NCBI RefSeq assembly: GCF_000189635.1
Contig: NW_002476405.1
Coordinates: 310,001-374,000 of the forward strand
Direction of reading: 5' to 3'
DNA: 64,000 bases
Source: Tetrahymena thermophila SB210
Lineage: Eukaryota; Ciliophora; Oligohymenophorea; Hymenostomatida; Tetrahymenidae
Both the position numbers and the translations under genes were made by a program. Below, piece by piece: positions 50,063 to 62,203 of the stretch. Under the pieces are notes generated by a model. It saw nothing but the letters and a program-made list of their open reading frames with translations. It ran no database searches and was not told where the DNA came from. Numbering within the stretch: the stretch's first letter is position 1; each line of letters starts with the position of its first letter.

Positions 50063-51355
50063 AATTAAAGTAAACAAACAAATAATAAACTCTTTCTAAT
50101 ATAATCTAAATTATCTTTTTTATTTATATATTTTAAATTGAGTATTTATTTATTTACTCACTTCTTCAATTATTTTCTTATGCAAAAAACAAATAGAAAA
50201 GAATATTATCAAAATCATTCAACCTCATAAGATTTTTTAAAATAAACATTTCTTTACATTCAATTTTTAATAGAAAACTACCTATTTTTTAACAAAAATG
50301 TTAAATATTAAAAAACAAATTATAAGATGTTGAATTATAAAAAGTTAAAATATCTAAAATTAAATTTATTTTATTATTAAATTTTAATAAATATTCTAAA
50401 AAATGATCTGTTAAAATAAAAACATAAATAAAAAATGTTGTGTAAATGTTAGTTTAAAAATTTGAATAATAATAATGAATACTAATTCATTAATATTTTA
50501 ATCTTTAAATTTATTGTTTTAAAGCAAATCTAAACTTTTTAATAAAATTAACTAATTAGTAATAAGTGTTTTTCATTTTTAAAAATAAGTGGAAAAATAA
50601 AAACTATTAGTAATTTTAAAGGATTTTAATAAAACTAACATCTTGCATGCTTTAAAAACCCTCCAAGTTTTTATGAATAGCCAAAATATAAAGAGAAATT
50701 TTTTATTTTGAAAAAAAATTTAAGTTTTTGTAAAAATTTTCTCAATATTTCTTCAAATAATTTTTAAATTCAATTCTACAAATTATTTTGGAGAATTCTG
50801 TAGGTACAAGATTTTGTTGATAACATTAAATATGAAAAATGAGCTAAATTATTTTGTAATTTATTTTGATTTATTTTTTTAGAATTACATTGAAAAAGGT
50901 GATAAAATTGTTTCAACATTAATTATTTTGAAAAAATTTACATTTTTATGAATGATATTATTTGAATAAATAAATAATAATAACGCATTTACTTACAGAA
51001 AAGAATATAATAAGTTTCATAAATCAACCTATTATAAAATATAAACTTAATAGATTAATTATTTAATTTATTAATAGACTAACTAGCTATTAATTGAAAA
51101 AAATAAATTAATTTAATAATTATTTGATAAAGTTAAAATATTTAATTTTATTTGAGTTTATAAAAGTGAATAGTAAATAAATTAAAGTCACATATATTAA
51201 AAATAAAGTATATAGATTTTAAATAATTAATTGAAATATTTTTCAATTTAAAGTGTGCTTAAATTGAGATAGTTTTCTTAGTTTTAAAAACTTTTAAATG
51301 TCTGGAGACTCTACCTTATTAATTCTTTTTCATTTAATAGCGATTAATTTTTAAA
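50063..51355. other. A/T-rich intergenic region, may include the 3' end of the next LRR gene
   Basis: Long A/T-rich stretch. The left part holds the promoter of the TRAPPC13-like gene. At 51180-51355 a minus-strand frame continues from the last LRR exon to a possible TGA at 51188, but without LRR character. No other feature was seen. Confidence 0.5.
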
Positions 51356-52654
51356 GAACTTATTGTTAAATATTACTCATAAAAGAGAGCTAGATATTTG
51401 AGTTAGATGCAATGCTTTAGATTTATGTACAATTAGTAAATTCCTTGGTTTCCTATTTAATTATTCCTAAATGATAAAATCTTAAATAAATAACAACTAA
51501 GCATAAAATTATAAGCTTTACCATAGATCTAGAGAAAGACTTTTTAAATTCCTGCAATATTTTACACATTTTGCAAATTCTTCAATTCCTGCATCTTCAA
51601 TATTATTTTCTCTTTTTTCATTTTTGAATGTAAAAATATTATCAAAATAAATAATATTTTAATTTAAATTACCCTAAATCTAAGCTGACTACTTCTAGCA
51701 TGGAAGAATCTTTTATGCCATTAGATATTTCAGATAGTCCTTAAGAGCCAATAAAGTTTCTTCTAAAAAAATGAAAAAAGCAAATTAAACAAATAAATAT
51801 TTTTGACACTTTACCCTATATTCAAATTAAAGTGTTTTAAACTCTTATTGGATTTCAATAGCTCTCCAATTTATTTTGTTCCTTTGTTGCCAACGTAATT
51901 ATTCCTAAAGCAAAAACAAATGAACAAGATTATATATAATATTTTTGAAAAACCTAAAGGATAAAGCTAAATGCTGTAAGTTACTATTTTCTTTTAAATT
52001 CAGCAAAAATTTTTCAGCTCCCACAGGAGTGATTTGGTTCATCCTTTTTTAAAATAAAAAAATAGTTAATTTGTTATAAAAAATGCTTCATGTTGAGTAC
52101 CTCAATCCAATATTGACGTGTGTCAAATTTTTTAAATACATTAAACCTGTAGATAGATCAGAAATTCCCTCATCACTTAATTAATTTTAACTATACATAA
52201 TTATTATTGATTTCTGATATATATTATTTTTGAAATTGATCTAAAATCTTAAAATATAAATAAATAAATAATCAATATCTATCAATTATCATGCCTTAAT
52301 TCTAATGAAAGTTTTTAAAGATTTAGCATTTTCGTGAAAGAATCGTTGATGCACTAAATTGTTTCCTAGTTAACTCCATTGCAGCTTTTTTTTTATCAAT
52401 GCAAATTTAAATTAGCAAATTAAAAGCATAAACTTACCTTAAATCTAATCTTAGCTCTACCAATTTGATCATCCTATTCAAGTACATAAATATCTCTCCG
52501 ATCTCTTTTAATCTAAGCTATTTATTTCTTTACAAGCAATAAATCAAAATGATTTTCTTTATTATTAAGTTTACTTCATATTTACATTAATCTCTTCAAC
52601 ATTTTTATTAATAACTATGAGTTCTTCAAAACTCTCTACTTTATTGTTGTTCAT
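51356..52654 (-). CDS. Multi-exon leucine-rich-repeat protein, 3' end uncertain
   Basis: The start at 52654 reads MNNNKVESFEELIVINKNVE, an N-terminus unlike the other LRR genes. About eight exons follow, one LRR each, at about 52438-52535, 52295-52390, 52100-52190, 51955-52045, 51830-51900, 51670-51760, 51525-51612 and 51360-51465. Readings include SDEGISDLSTGLMYLKNLTH, NFIGSQGLSEISNGIKDSSM and NNIEDAGIEEFAKCVKYCRN. Introns are phase 2, as in its relatives. The intron starting at 52294 has GC instead of GT as donor. The last clear LRR is NNQIGNQGIYQLYINLKHC; I cannot place the stop with confidence, the first candidate being TGA at 51188-51190 after one more splice. No signal peptide. A soluble scaffold is likely. 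Confidence 0.68.
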
Positions 52655-53791
52655 TTCCTTTGCTAATTATTAATATAAACGACAATTAAAACTAAATATG
52701 GAAAATAAATCTTAAAAATTTAGCATTATATATAAGTAGCCTGCAATAAATAGATGGTTACATATTGATAATTAGAAAAATAAATATTATTTAATTGCAA
52801 AAAGTAAAATACATATTAAAAATTAACCAATCAGCACTTTCTTTATTGCAATTTCTACTAATATTAAACGATTTCAAATGAATAAATGATTTAATCAATT
52901 AATACTTAACAGAAATATTATTAAATAAATATTAATTGATTATATTTTACCAAATATGACGATATTTAATATAAATTATATCCAATCTAATTCATTCTTA
53001 AATGAAACAAATCAAAATTTTAATACCTAAGAATTAAGCAGAAAGATCAAAAAATAAATAATTAAATATATTAATTATTCAATAACTTAGAAATAGAAGA
53101 ACTATAAATTAATGAATCATGAGATAAATATTTATATCTATATGTATTTTTATTCATTTTGTAAACTTTTTTTTATTTATTTACTGTCTTCGTTCATTAG
53201 ATATTAGTTTATTTGACATTTTTAACAAATTTAATTATAAATTTATAACTCTAATAACTTTTCAAAAAAAAAAAAAAAATCTCTAAGAAATTCTTTTTTT
53301 AAGCTTTTTGGTAATTTAACTTAAAAATTAAAATGATTTATTTTGATTTTTACACAAATTTATCAATATTTAGTTAAAAATAAGTATTAAAGAATTAAAT
53401 AGATAAAGAGATAGATAGTTTATCTACAAATAAATAAATTACCAAGATTATTTAAGTTATTATTTTAGATTTTAAATTTTTTTCAATGATATTCCAAGTT
53501 TTTAACAATGCAAATTATATGAAAAGAGAAATATTTATTTAGTTGACTGAACTTCTTTGTTAATGAATTAATTTTTCTAAAGTTAGCTGCACTGAAAAAA
53601 AAAGCAAAATAAACATATCCTTTTTGGTTGAATAAAAAGTGCAATTGAAATTGAAAATTTAAAATTATCAAATAATTAAATATTAGATAAATTTTTTAAA
53701 AAGATAGATTAGTTGTTAGATAGAATAGTAAGTAGTAAAAAGTTAAATTAGATAGAAGCATTCATTCATTTATTGATTTAGATTATACACA
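52655..53791. other. A/T-rich intergenic region between divergent genes
   Basis: This contains the upstream regions of an LRR gene (-) and the GPS membrane protein (+). It holds an A-run of about 15 near 53264-53280. The small minus-strand frame at 53483-53671 has no coding character that I trust. Confidence 0.6.
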
Positions 53792-56700
53792 ATGAGTACT
53801 AGAAAAATATAGGTTGTTCTTCTATTGTGTTTGCTGTAACTAGTTAATATTAGAGCAGATACACTTAATTGTTTAACTTCTGCAGGACCAGTTGATTTTA
53901 ATAGTCTTTGTAAGGATTACAATCTATGTAATACATGTAAGAATGGTCAAATAGTTTGTCAAAATTCAAAGCCTGCCCTCACATGCACTTCATGTAATCA
54001 GTTTTAATTCCTACTAAACGGAATTACATATTGCTCATCAACAGCAGGATGTGCTCAACTAGATAAAGCTATGGGATATTGCTAGAAATGTACCTACAAC
54101 TACTATGCTAATTTTAAACAAAATAGCCCAACAGATCTAGAAATTTAATGTTCATAGTCTCCTATAAATTTGTTAACAGTTATGAGCAGTTTGAATTCTC
54201 TAACCGGATACTCACCAAACTTAGTTTTTCAAACAAAGTTAGAAATTATTTACAAATATGCAATTTTAGTTTTAGGCAACTCCTAGTTAGTAGAATAAGT
54301 GAGATCAATTTGGTTTTTCTCAAAAGACGTAGAGGAATGTGGTGGAGCTAATTCAAGCACCCAAATATATTAAAACTGCTAATGTACTAACAATTTATAC
54401 GGATCTAGATGCCAACTTTAGCAGACAGCAGCTACTTAAGCAAATAACGAAATCCAAAAGAATATCATTCCTGCATTGAATGATCTATAAAGTGCTTTTT
54501 CTAAGCTACAAACAAATTAGCTCTAACTTCAATATGCATACTAAATCATTTTTATTTTAAGAGTTTTAGCAGAAGTAGCTGATGGATTTGATGTCACTAC
54601 CTATCAAATGTTTTACACTCTTCAGAGCAGCTTTATCTCTGCCATTCTTGCCTAGAATACTGTTTATGGTTTAAGCTACTGGCTTGATCTTAATCCTTTA
54701 AGTAAAAAGAGATATTTATTTCCTTTCAAAATAATCAATCAATAATTTAACAAATATATTTTTGAAATTAAAGATTGAAATTTCAAATTTAACTAAAATT
54801 TCTCACTTACTAAAATTATTTTTATCATTAAATGATCCCAATCATTAGAATTAATATTTAAGGCAATTAATTATTTCCAGTATTTAACATAATTGATAAA
54901 AATTATCTTCAAAGGAATAATAAAAAAGCATGAAATAGATAAATCAAATATCAGCAAAATCTTTTAGATTAGAATATTTAGAAGAAAATAAGAAAAAAGC
55001 AATTAAATTAATATTTAACAAATAAATATGAATTTTATTCATTTAATAACAGAAATAAATTTTGTTTGATAAAAATATTGAAAATAATTTAAAAATGTTT
55101 AATTTTTTTAAATTAATAAATTAATAGCAAACTCAAAAGATCCTTCAATCACAAATTTCAGTGTTTTGTTTTCTTTTTACAGTACCTTTGCTGATAGACT
55201 TTCTCAGACAATTGATTAAACATTATTAAGTCAATTAAGTTCGACATCTTCAAATTTAGTTACACCTGATACTATAATTATGGATCAAATAAAAAATTAC
55301 TATCAGTAGATTATATAAAATGGATTTGCTACTAACTAACTTGTTATACTAAAAGCTACAAAGTTAGAATTATATTTCCAACTCAATAATGTAAATTCTA
55401 ATGCTTAGACATAATAAACTTACTCTAACCTTGATCAAGTGTCTGATTTTAGTTTCATGAGTTTAGAATCTTTAAGTTCAATAAAGTGTAATGCAAACGA
55501 GCAACTTTACCCCAGATTCTTTATTTCAAAAAAAGCATTCTCTCAAATAGTTTCATCTACTCAACCTTCTTAATCATAGACTTTTCAAACACTTTTCTTT
55601 ATCAACCAATTTTCTTCTAATGTGTAATAAATTAATTAAATAGCTTAATTTATCGACCATATCAATTTTTTATTATGTGAACAAATTTATTAATAATTTT
55701 TATTTAAAGATATTAATACGAGGACTCAAGCGTTAACTCTCCAATAGTATAAGCCAGATTCCTTTATGGAGTTTCCTAAGCAAAGAAATTTGATGACTTT
55801 TAATTTGCACTTCAATAAGATTATGTTGCAGTTTTAATTCCAAAATTCAAAACACATCAATACCTGAGTGGAGCTACTAGCTCTGTAACTTGTATGGTAT
55901 TAGATGAAAACTCTAACAAATGGACAAGCAGCACTGAATTAGGAGTTGATAATAGTTAAACTATAAATTGTGATACACATGTCATTTGCTATTATAATTT
56001 GCTTTAAAATTTTGGTAAAAACATTAAGCTTGGCTACAAGATCACAATCAGCACCAATGAACTGAATGATGGTAATTTTATTAAAAATGAATATTTCATT
56101 TTGTTTTAAAAATAAATTAAAAAAAATTTTAAAAAGTGTTGAACATAATTTTATTTCTTATTAACATTTTAAAGCTTTTTTTAATGACAAATAATATTAA
56201 TTTTATTCAATTTTATAAAATTTATTGTAAAGAAATAAATATTAATGATTAATTTATTTTAAAATTTTAAATAAATATTAAGAATTCTTCGAAAGAGTTC
56301 ATGGAGATTGGTGGAGGACTTCTGGCTTTATTATTACATTCATTTTATTAGGTTTATTGATACTATTTATGGTACTCTTTTTATTTGTGCCATCTTTGAA
56401 TTCTTTAGAGGCTCCTAAGAGAAAAATTTAAATTTAAGAACAAGAATTACAAAACAAAAGATTAAATAAGTACAATGATAATAATAACAATAATAATCAT
56501 CTATAAACCGAAGGTCTAGACACTGAATAAAGATTTTAGACTGAATAAAATGCAGGACGACAAGATATCTACGCAATTCAACAATAATAATATCAACAGG
56601 AAGATTAATATTCAAATGCAAATATCATAGAGACAACTGAAATGGATGCAAATATGACTTTCTCATTCTATAGCATAGTTCACACCTAAGAAAGAAAATA

Positions 56701-57364
56701 TAAGATTTAAAAGATAACTATTTTAATTATGTCCTGGCACTTTATGGCTTGCTTCTTAGGAGTTATGTACAGAAAACTTTATTGGAGTGTAAATAAATAT
56801 TAATTATTTTTTTTAAAACTAATAAAAATTATTTGTCAACTATAAATTAAATAGAACTCAAACATCGTAGTTGGTATTGTATACACTATTATAGCTAGTT
56901 GGTTTGCTGGTTATATTTGGGGTTTTATTGCAGTAAAGTTCAGAAGAACCGTTGAAGGATCTCCTAGGTATATATATATATAAATTATCCTTTAACTACA
57001 ATATTTAATTAATAAAACAATTTCTTCTTTTTTTTTCTTGAAATAATTGATTCAATTCATAATTTTATTCTAAAATGTCATTTTATTTTAATAAATAAAT
57101 AGTGTCAGCACCCTCTATTATATTATTTATATTTGCTTGTTTATCTTTTTGTTCTTTATTGAGCTTTAAGCAACTGAGTATTACTATGATTATCCTAATA
57201 GATAGAAATGGCATGGGGTAGGATTCCTATTGTGTGTTCTCTTTGACTATTTCTTGTTTGATATCATATTGCTTTTTATTTATCAATATCTCTCAACTCA
57301 TTAACAAGCGTTTTTCCATAAATTAGGAAGCATTTTGAGACATAGAGGCTATTATTAACATTGA
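53792..57364 (+). CDS. Polycystin-like GPS-containing multi-pass membrane protein
   Basis: ATG at 53792 gives a signal peptide (MSTRKIQVVLLLCLLQLVNI). A Cys-rich ectodomain follows (CKDYNLCNTCKNGQIVC, CQKCTYNYYANF, then CQCTNNLYGSRC). After a long intron (about 54702-55177) the ectodomain continues to a GPS-like motif: TCMVLDENSNKWTSS, then CDTHVICYYNLLQNFG, matching the Cys-Trp-Cys-x-Cys arrangement just outside the first membrane span of polycystin-1/REJ and adhesion receptors. The first span is TFILLGLLILFMVLFLFV. A Gln/Asn-rich cytoplasmic loop follows, then ILIMSWHFMACFLGVMY, IVYTIIASWFAGYIWGFIAV, YYIIYICLFIFLFF and a final FLLCVLFDYFLFDIILLFIY, ending HRGYYQH, TGA at 57362-57364. No ion-pore or PLAT domain was recognised. 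Introns lie near 55620-55710, 56070-56280, 56790-56850 and 56965-57100. Confidence 0.72.
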
Positions 57365-58126
57365 TTTAAATTAAAATTTTATCAAGATTAATTTATTTTA
57401 ACAAAATAAAGAATTAATTAATTAATTATTATAAATTTCAGTTTAAATTTACCTAAATTATATTTTAGATGAATAAGTAAATATTATAAAAATGTATATC
57501 TTGTTAATAAAAAATTATTTTATTGTTATTTTATTTTTAAATTAATGAAAATAAACTAACTAACTAACTTACTAAAAAACATACAATCATCATAAATTAT
57601 ATTTATTTTTTTTTATAAACTTACATTATAAATTATTAATATCAGAATTAGAATTATTGAATATTGAAATTGATAATTTTGTACTTGATGAAAATTAATA
57701 TTGCATGTACTCATACTTAAATATTTGCATATTTATTTTAATATATGTTAATTTTATAAAATAGGTTGCTCACACTAAACCAATCAAACTTATTCGCTTA
57801 TATTTTTAATAGAATTTAAATTATTATTTTGTATATCTAATTACATTTTATCGCAAAATAATATCAAAGTATATATATAAATTATATTGAATAATTAAAT
57901 TAGTTCTAAATTTTATGATAAATTCTATCTAACTTAATAATATATTTTCCTATAATTTCCTTTTTGCATTATTTATAATATATTTTTTTCAATAATTATT
58001 TATTATATATATTTATTATCTTATATTTCGTTTTAGATATCAGTTAGTAGTATTTATTTATTTTATAATATTTATTAAATATTCACTGATCATATCATTA
58101 TTTGCAATTAAGTAGAAAATAAACTA
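57365..58126. other. A/T-rich intergenic region
   Basis: Tandem plus-strand genes lie on both sides. No element was noticed. Confidence 0.6.
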
Positions 58127-58784
58127 ATGAGTAATAGAATTTAAAATGGATTATAAGAAAGAAAGATTTTTCAATCAAAAGAAGAGAATAAGTAATAAAA
58201 TAATAGTGAACAAGAATATTTGAATAAAATATCCAGCCCTCAATATAGACATGTTATGAAATAAGTATAAGGCAAGAAGAAATATTATTATTCTTTGTAG
58301 CCTGGTAGTTCATTTATCAGCAAAATGCAAAAAGTTGGTGGGACTAGCAACAAGAATTAAGTAACAGTTACAATGAAAACAGGATCTACTTACACTGGTG
58401 AAGTAAACGAAAGAAATGAAAGACATGGATATGGTGTTTATTAAGGTAAGTATAATTTATAAAAATAAGAAGTTTAATATTAATTATTATTTATTGCAAT
58501 AATTAGTAATTTATGGAGGATATTATGAAGGTATGTGGAAAAATGGCTTTAAAGAAGGCAAAGGGACTTTTTACTATAAAAAAGGTTTAATACATTACGA
58601 AGGAGATTGGTAATGTGGAGAACCTCATGGTAAATTCATAATTTAATCTAATAATTATTAAATAAATGTAAAAATAGGATAAGGTAGAGTTTTCAATTAA
58701 TAAAATCAGCTTGTATATGAAGGAGCTTGGAAGAATGGAAAGTCAACAGAAAATATATATTGGTTAGATTATAAAAATAAATGA
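58127..58784 (+). CDS. MORN-repeat protein
   Basis: Three exons (58127-58445, 58507-58629, 58678-58784) give 182 residues, with both junctions in frame. The N-terminal 90 residues are polar, Gln/Lys/Ser-rich and look unstructured. From about residue 90 come MORN repeats: TYTGEVNERNERHGYGVY, YGGYYEGMWKNGFKEGKGTF, YEGDWQCGEPHGQGRVF and YEGAWKNGKSTEN. MORN repeats bind membranes or act as rigid scaffolds, often in the cortex or basal-body region of protists, so a cytoskeletal or membrane-linked role is plausible. There is no kinase or other catalytic domain. The short length suggests a partner protein supplies the activity. Confidence 0.85.
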
Positions 58785-59629
58785 AAATAAATAAAATAAT
58801 TTTTAAACTAATTAAGTTATAAATTAATTGTTCTATTTTATTTTATTTATCCAAACATATTCTAGTTAATATAAAGTGATTAAAAACTCTTAAAAATATC
58901 AGAATATAGTTTAAATCTTATTATTTTAAATAATATATAGAAGTATCTATTTTTCTTTTAATGGCTAATAAATTCACTAAAAAAGTAGATAAATATAAAC
59001 AATTTTTAAATTATGTTTTCTTATAGTTATTACTTTTTCTATCATATTTATTTTAAGTTTAGAATTCAAAATACAGTTAATTTAAAATTGATTCAATAAA
59101 AATAAAAAAATCAAAAAATTATTTTTTTAAATAGAATATTTTTGTATAAATTAATTAATAAAAATAAGGAGGAGTGGGTCACAGCTGCTGGATGTGACTT
59201 ATTTTGATTTTATCAGTTCCAAATAGGAGGATGAACATTTTTTTACCTATGAATAGATAGAATACGGTCTAATATATAACAAAGCTTAAAATTAAAATTA
59301 TTTCAATCTACCCTCAACCTAATCTTTTCTCACTTTAAAAGCTCTTTTGAATAAATTTATCTTACTATTTATTAACATCATGAATGTGTTAATTTTTTAG
59401 ATTTTTGGTTAAATATTTGACAAGGAGAAATTATTTTGATCTAAATTTTTAAATACTTTTCCTCTTTCTTACAAATTCCATCTATCTTTACTTAATTTTA
59501 TTTTAAAAACTATTTTTATTCAAGAAAAACTTAAACTTATTAAAAAAATTTAGTAAATAATCAGATGCATTATTTCTTTATTAAGAAAATACATTTCTAT
59601 TTAACATATGCAAATACATTTTTTATTTA
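58785..59629. other. Intergenic region with a GC-richer structured segment
   Basis: A/T-rich DNA interrupted at 59166-59245 by a markedly GC-richer segment able to form an RNA hairpin and followed by a seven-T run. From 59337 it also holds the shared 3' flank of the secreted-protein array. Confidence 0.55.
59166..59245 (+). ncRNA. Candidate small structured RNA
   Basis: An isolated GC-rich island. GTCACA at 59178-59183 pairs with TGTGAC at 59193-59198 around a nine-base loop. Outward the stem continues to 12 pairs only if G-U wobbles are allowed, as expected for an RNA made from the plus strand. T7 at 59238-59244 resembles a Pol III terminator. I do not recognise an snRNA, snoRNA box pair, tRNA or SRP motif, so the class is open. 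Confidence 0.3.
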
Positions 59630-60289
59630 TCATAAACATTATTTTTCATAATAAACATGACCAGGACTTCCATGTGCAGTAGTTTTTTCAGTATAACCAG
59701 ATTTACAAGTACAAATCAAAGAACTTGAGTTAAGCTCAGCATTTTAACCACACAAATAGATATCAACTTAAATATTCGAAATACCCAGCCTTGCAACAAC
59801 ACCCAAATTGTTTGAGCTAAAAGTTAAATCAAGATCTCCACTATGTGATAAAACTAAAGAAACTGATGTCTTTCCATCTACTTTAGTACTACCGGCTGCT
59901 CTTTGCATACATTAGTAATTATCATTTACAACTTTTGTTGAAAATGTATTTGTGTTTCCGTTTACATCAACTTAACCGTATTTAGTAACTCCTCCCCAAA
60001 TTTTTTCAATATTGAGAAAAGCAACATCAAAAGTAATGTGAACATAATTGTGAGATTGAAGAGTGTAGTTTTGAATCAGAGAAGCGTTGTAAGCCATAGT
60101 TTCAAAGTATTAGCTGATAGCTGTACAGTTATAGGTATTAGAATCAGTATCTAATTAGGATTCGAGTTCATCTTAGGTAAGATAGAAGTAACTATGTTTA
60201 CTAACATTAATATTATCAACAACAGTATAGCAATTGATAGAATTTAATGCTAATATTAGCAAAGTTAAAGCAATTAGTTTTTAGCACAT
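59630..60289 (-). CDS. Small secreted protein, tandem copy 1
   Basis: A single exon of 219 residues, exactly the length of its two neighbours. The signal peptide MCQKLIALTLLILALNSINC ends in a plausible cleavage region. The mature part is Asn/Thr/Ser-rich with scattered Cys, suggesting a disulfide-stabilised extracellular fold: YNCTAISQYFETMAYNASL, YVHITFDVAFLNIEKIWGG, YQCMQRAAGSTKVDGKTSV, LSHSGDLDLTFSSNNLGVVA, VDIYLCGQ, SLICTCKSGYTEKT, and a final YYEKQCL before TGA. Several Asn-x-Ser/Thr sites could be glycosylated. I do not recognise the family and assign no function. Copy 1 is the most distant in the spacer but nearly identical in protein. Confidence 0.85.
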
Positions 60290-61543
60290 TTTTGTTTTTT
60301 TAGTTTTTTTGTTTATTTATTTTTGTTTAAATTTTATAAAATTGAAAGATTTCATGTATTTAAATAAATTAATTAATAAGCTTGCGTTTGTAAAGAAAAT
60401 TTAAATCACTTGAAATATAATTAGCGTTTGCGTTAGTAATTTAAAAATTTTTTGTATTAATAACTCAATGTAGATTTTTTTAAAAAGTTAATTATAAATT
60501 CTAAAAACTATAATTTATTTTTTACTTAATTATTAAAAATAATTTTTTTGAAATGATAAATATTCATTAAAAAATGAAACATTCTATTAAACTATTCAAA
60601 ACTATAAATTTATTATGATACAAATAAATTTATTTTTAATCAGTCATTTAATTAAATTATTACAAAATGATTTTCAAAAATATATCAAAACAAAAAATGT
60701 TGATGCTTTGCTTAAAAATTGAGTATAATTTAGATTTTTATTTAAAATTCGAACTCTAACATAATTAGATCTTTATTAACTTGTTAACGCAAATTTATAA
60801 GCATGAATATAGAATTTATAAGCAAAAACGTAAAAATAGGATTGTTGTTACCAGTTAGCAATAATTATATAAGCCTGAATTTTTTAAATGAGGAAGAATA
60901 TTTAACATTAATAACCAAAAGAGTTTTTTTTATTTTTTTCTCATTCGACTGCTAATATCAATATTAAATAAATGATAATGTCAGCTTAAGTAAAATTTTA
61001 ATTTTCTTCAATTCTACATCATAAATTCAATTACTTTTTAATTATTATTTGTCATAAATAAAAAAAATCCTAAAAAAAATGATGTTTATTTGAAATTTTG
61101 ATACTTTTAATTTTTAAGCTGTTTTATATCAATTTATCAAACTTTTATTAAATATTTAAGTTATTTAAAATATTTTTTTTATTCAATTTATTATGTTTTT
61201 AATATTTTATAAGTTATTTATTTGAATTTATTTTTAAAAAAGAAAATTTATTTTTTTATTAATTAAAAAGATTAATTAGTTTTTTCAATATAATTTTATT
61301 ATTTTGAAACTAAATAAAAACACTTTGTTATCTTATTTAAAAGCTCTTATGTTTTAGCCTAAATTAAAAAAAACTTTTTTTCTTTCTTTACATCTTTATT
61401 TAATTTTATTTAAAAAAAACCATTTTTTATTTTCAAAAATAAATTAAATTTTTATAATAAATAAATTTAGTAAATCAAAGTTATAATTTCTTAGTAAAGA
61501 AAATACATTTCTATTTAATATATGCAATTACATTTATAAATTA
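60290..61543. other. Spacer between secreted copies 1 and 2
   Basis: This holds the promoter of copy 1 and the 3' flank of copy 2. Compared with the next spacer it carries about 570 extra bases, roughly 60480-61100, that resemble the sequence to the right of copy 3. Confidence 0.55.
60424..60439 (-). promoter_or_regulatory. Conserved upstream element of secreted copy 1
   Basis: On the gene's strand this reads TTACTAACGCAAACGC, about 135-150 bases before the ATG. The same 16-mer or a one-base variant lies at the same distance from copies 2 and 3. A transcription-factor site or a promoter-start element is inferred. Confidence 0.4.
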
Positions 61544-62203
61544 TCATTAACATGATTTTATATAATAAACATTTCCACGACCTCCTTCTGGAGTTGTTTT
61601 TTAAGTATAACCAGATTTGCAAGTACAAATCAAAGAAGTTGAGTTAAGCTCTGCATTTTAACCACATAAATAGGTATCAACTTAAATATTTGAAATACCC
61701 AGTCTTGCAACAGTACCCAAATTGTTTGAGCTAAAAGTTAAATCAAGATCTCCACTGTGTGATAAAACCAAAGAAACTGATGTCTTTCCATCTACTTTAG
61801 TACTACCAGCTGCTCTTTCCATGCATTAGTAATTACCATTTGTAACTTTTGTTGAAAATGTACTTGTGTTTCCGTTTACATCAACTTAACCATTTTTAAC
61901 AACTCCTAACCAAATTTTTTCAATATTGATAAAAGCAACATCAAAAGTAATGTGAACATAATTGTGAGTTTGAAGAGTGTAGTTTTGAATCAGAGAAGCG
62001 TTGTAAGCCATAGTTTCAAAGTATTAGTTGATAGCTGTACAGTTATAGGTATTAGAATCAGTAGCTAATTAGGTATGGAGTTCATCTTAGGTAAGATAGG
62101 AGTAGCTATGTTTATTAATATTAATATGATCAACAACAGTATAGCAATTGATAGAATTGAATGCTAATATTAACAAAGTTAAAGCAATTAGTTTTTAGTT
62201 CAT
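61544..62203 (-). CDS. Small secreted protein, tandem copy 2
   Basis: 219 residues in one exon. It starts MNQKLIALTLLILAFNSINC, with the same cleavage region as copy 1. Differences from copy 1 are scattered: VDHINI for VDNINV, IWLGVVKNG for IWGGVTKYG, and a distinct Cys-rich end CTCKSGYTQKTTPEGGRG then YYIKSCQ, TGA. All visible cysteines are conserved. The mostly conservative substitutions suggest an intact, expressed copy. The function is unknown. Confidence 0.85.

Larger units (their letters stand above)
59337..60790. repeat. Tandem unit 1 of the secreted-protein array
   Basis: This begins at AAAAGCTCTTTT, shared with units 2 and 3. It includes the gene at 59630-60289 and its upstream element. 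The right part (about 60700-60790) matches sequence at about 63930-64000 next to unit 3. The far boundary is approximate. Confidence 0.6.
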
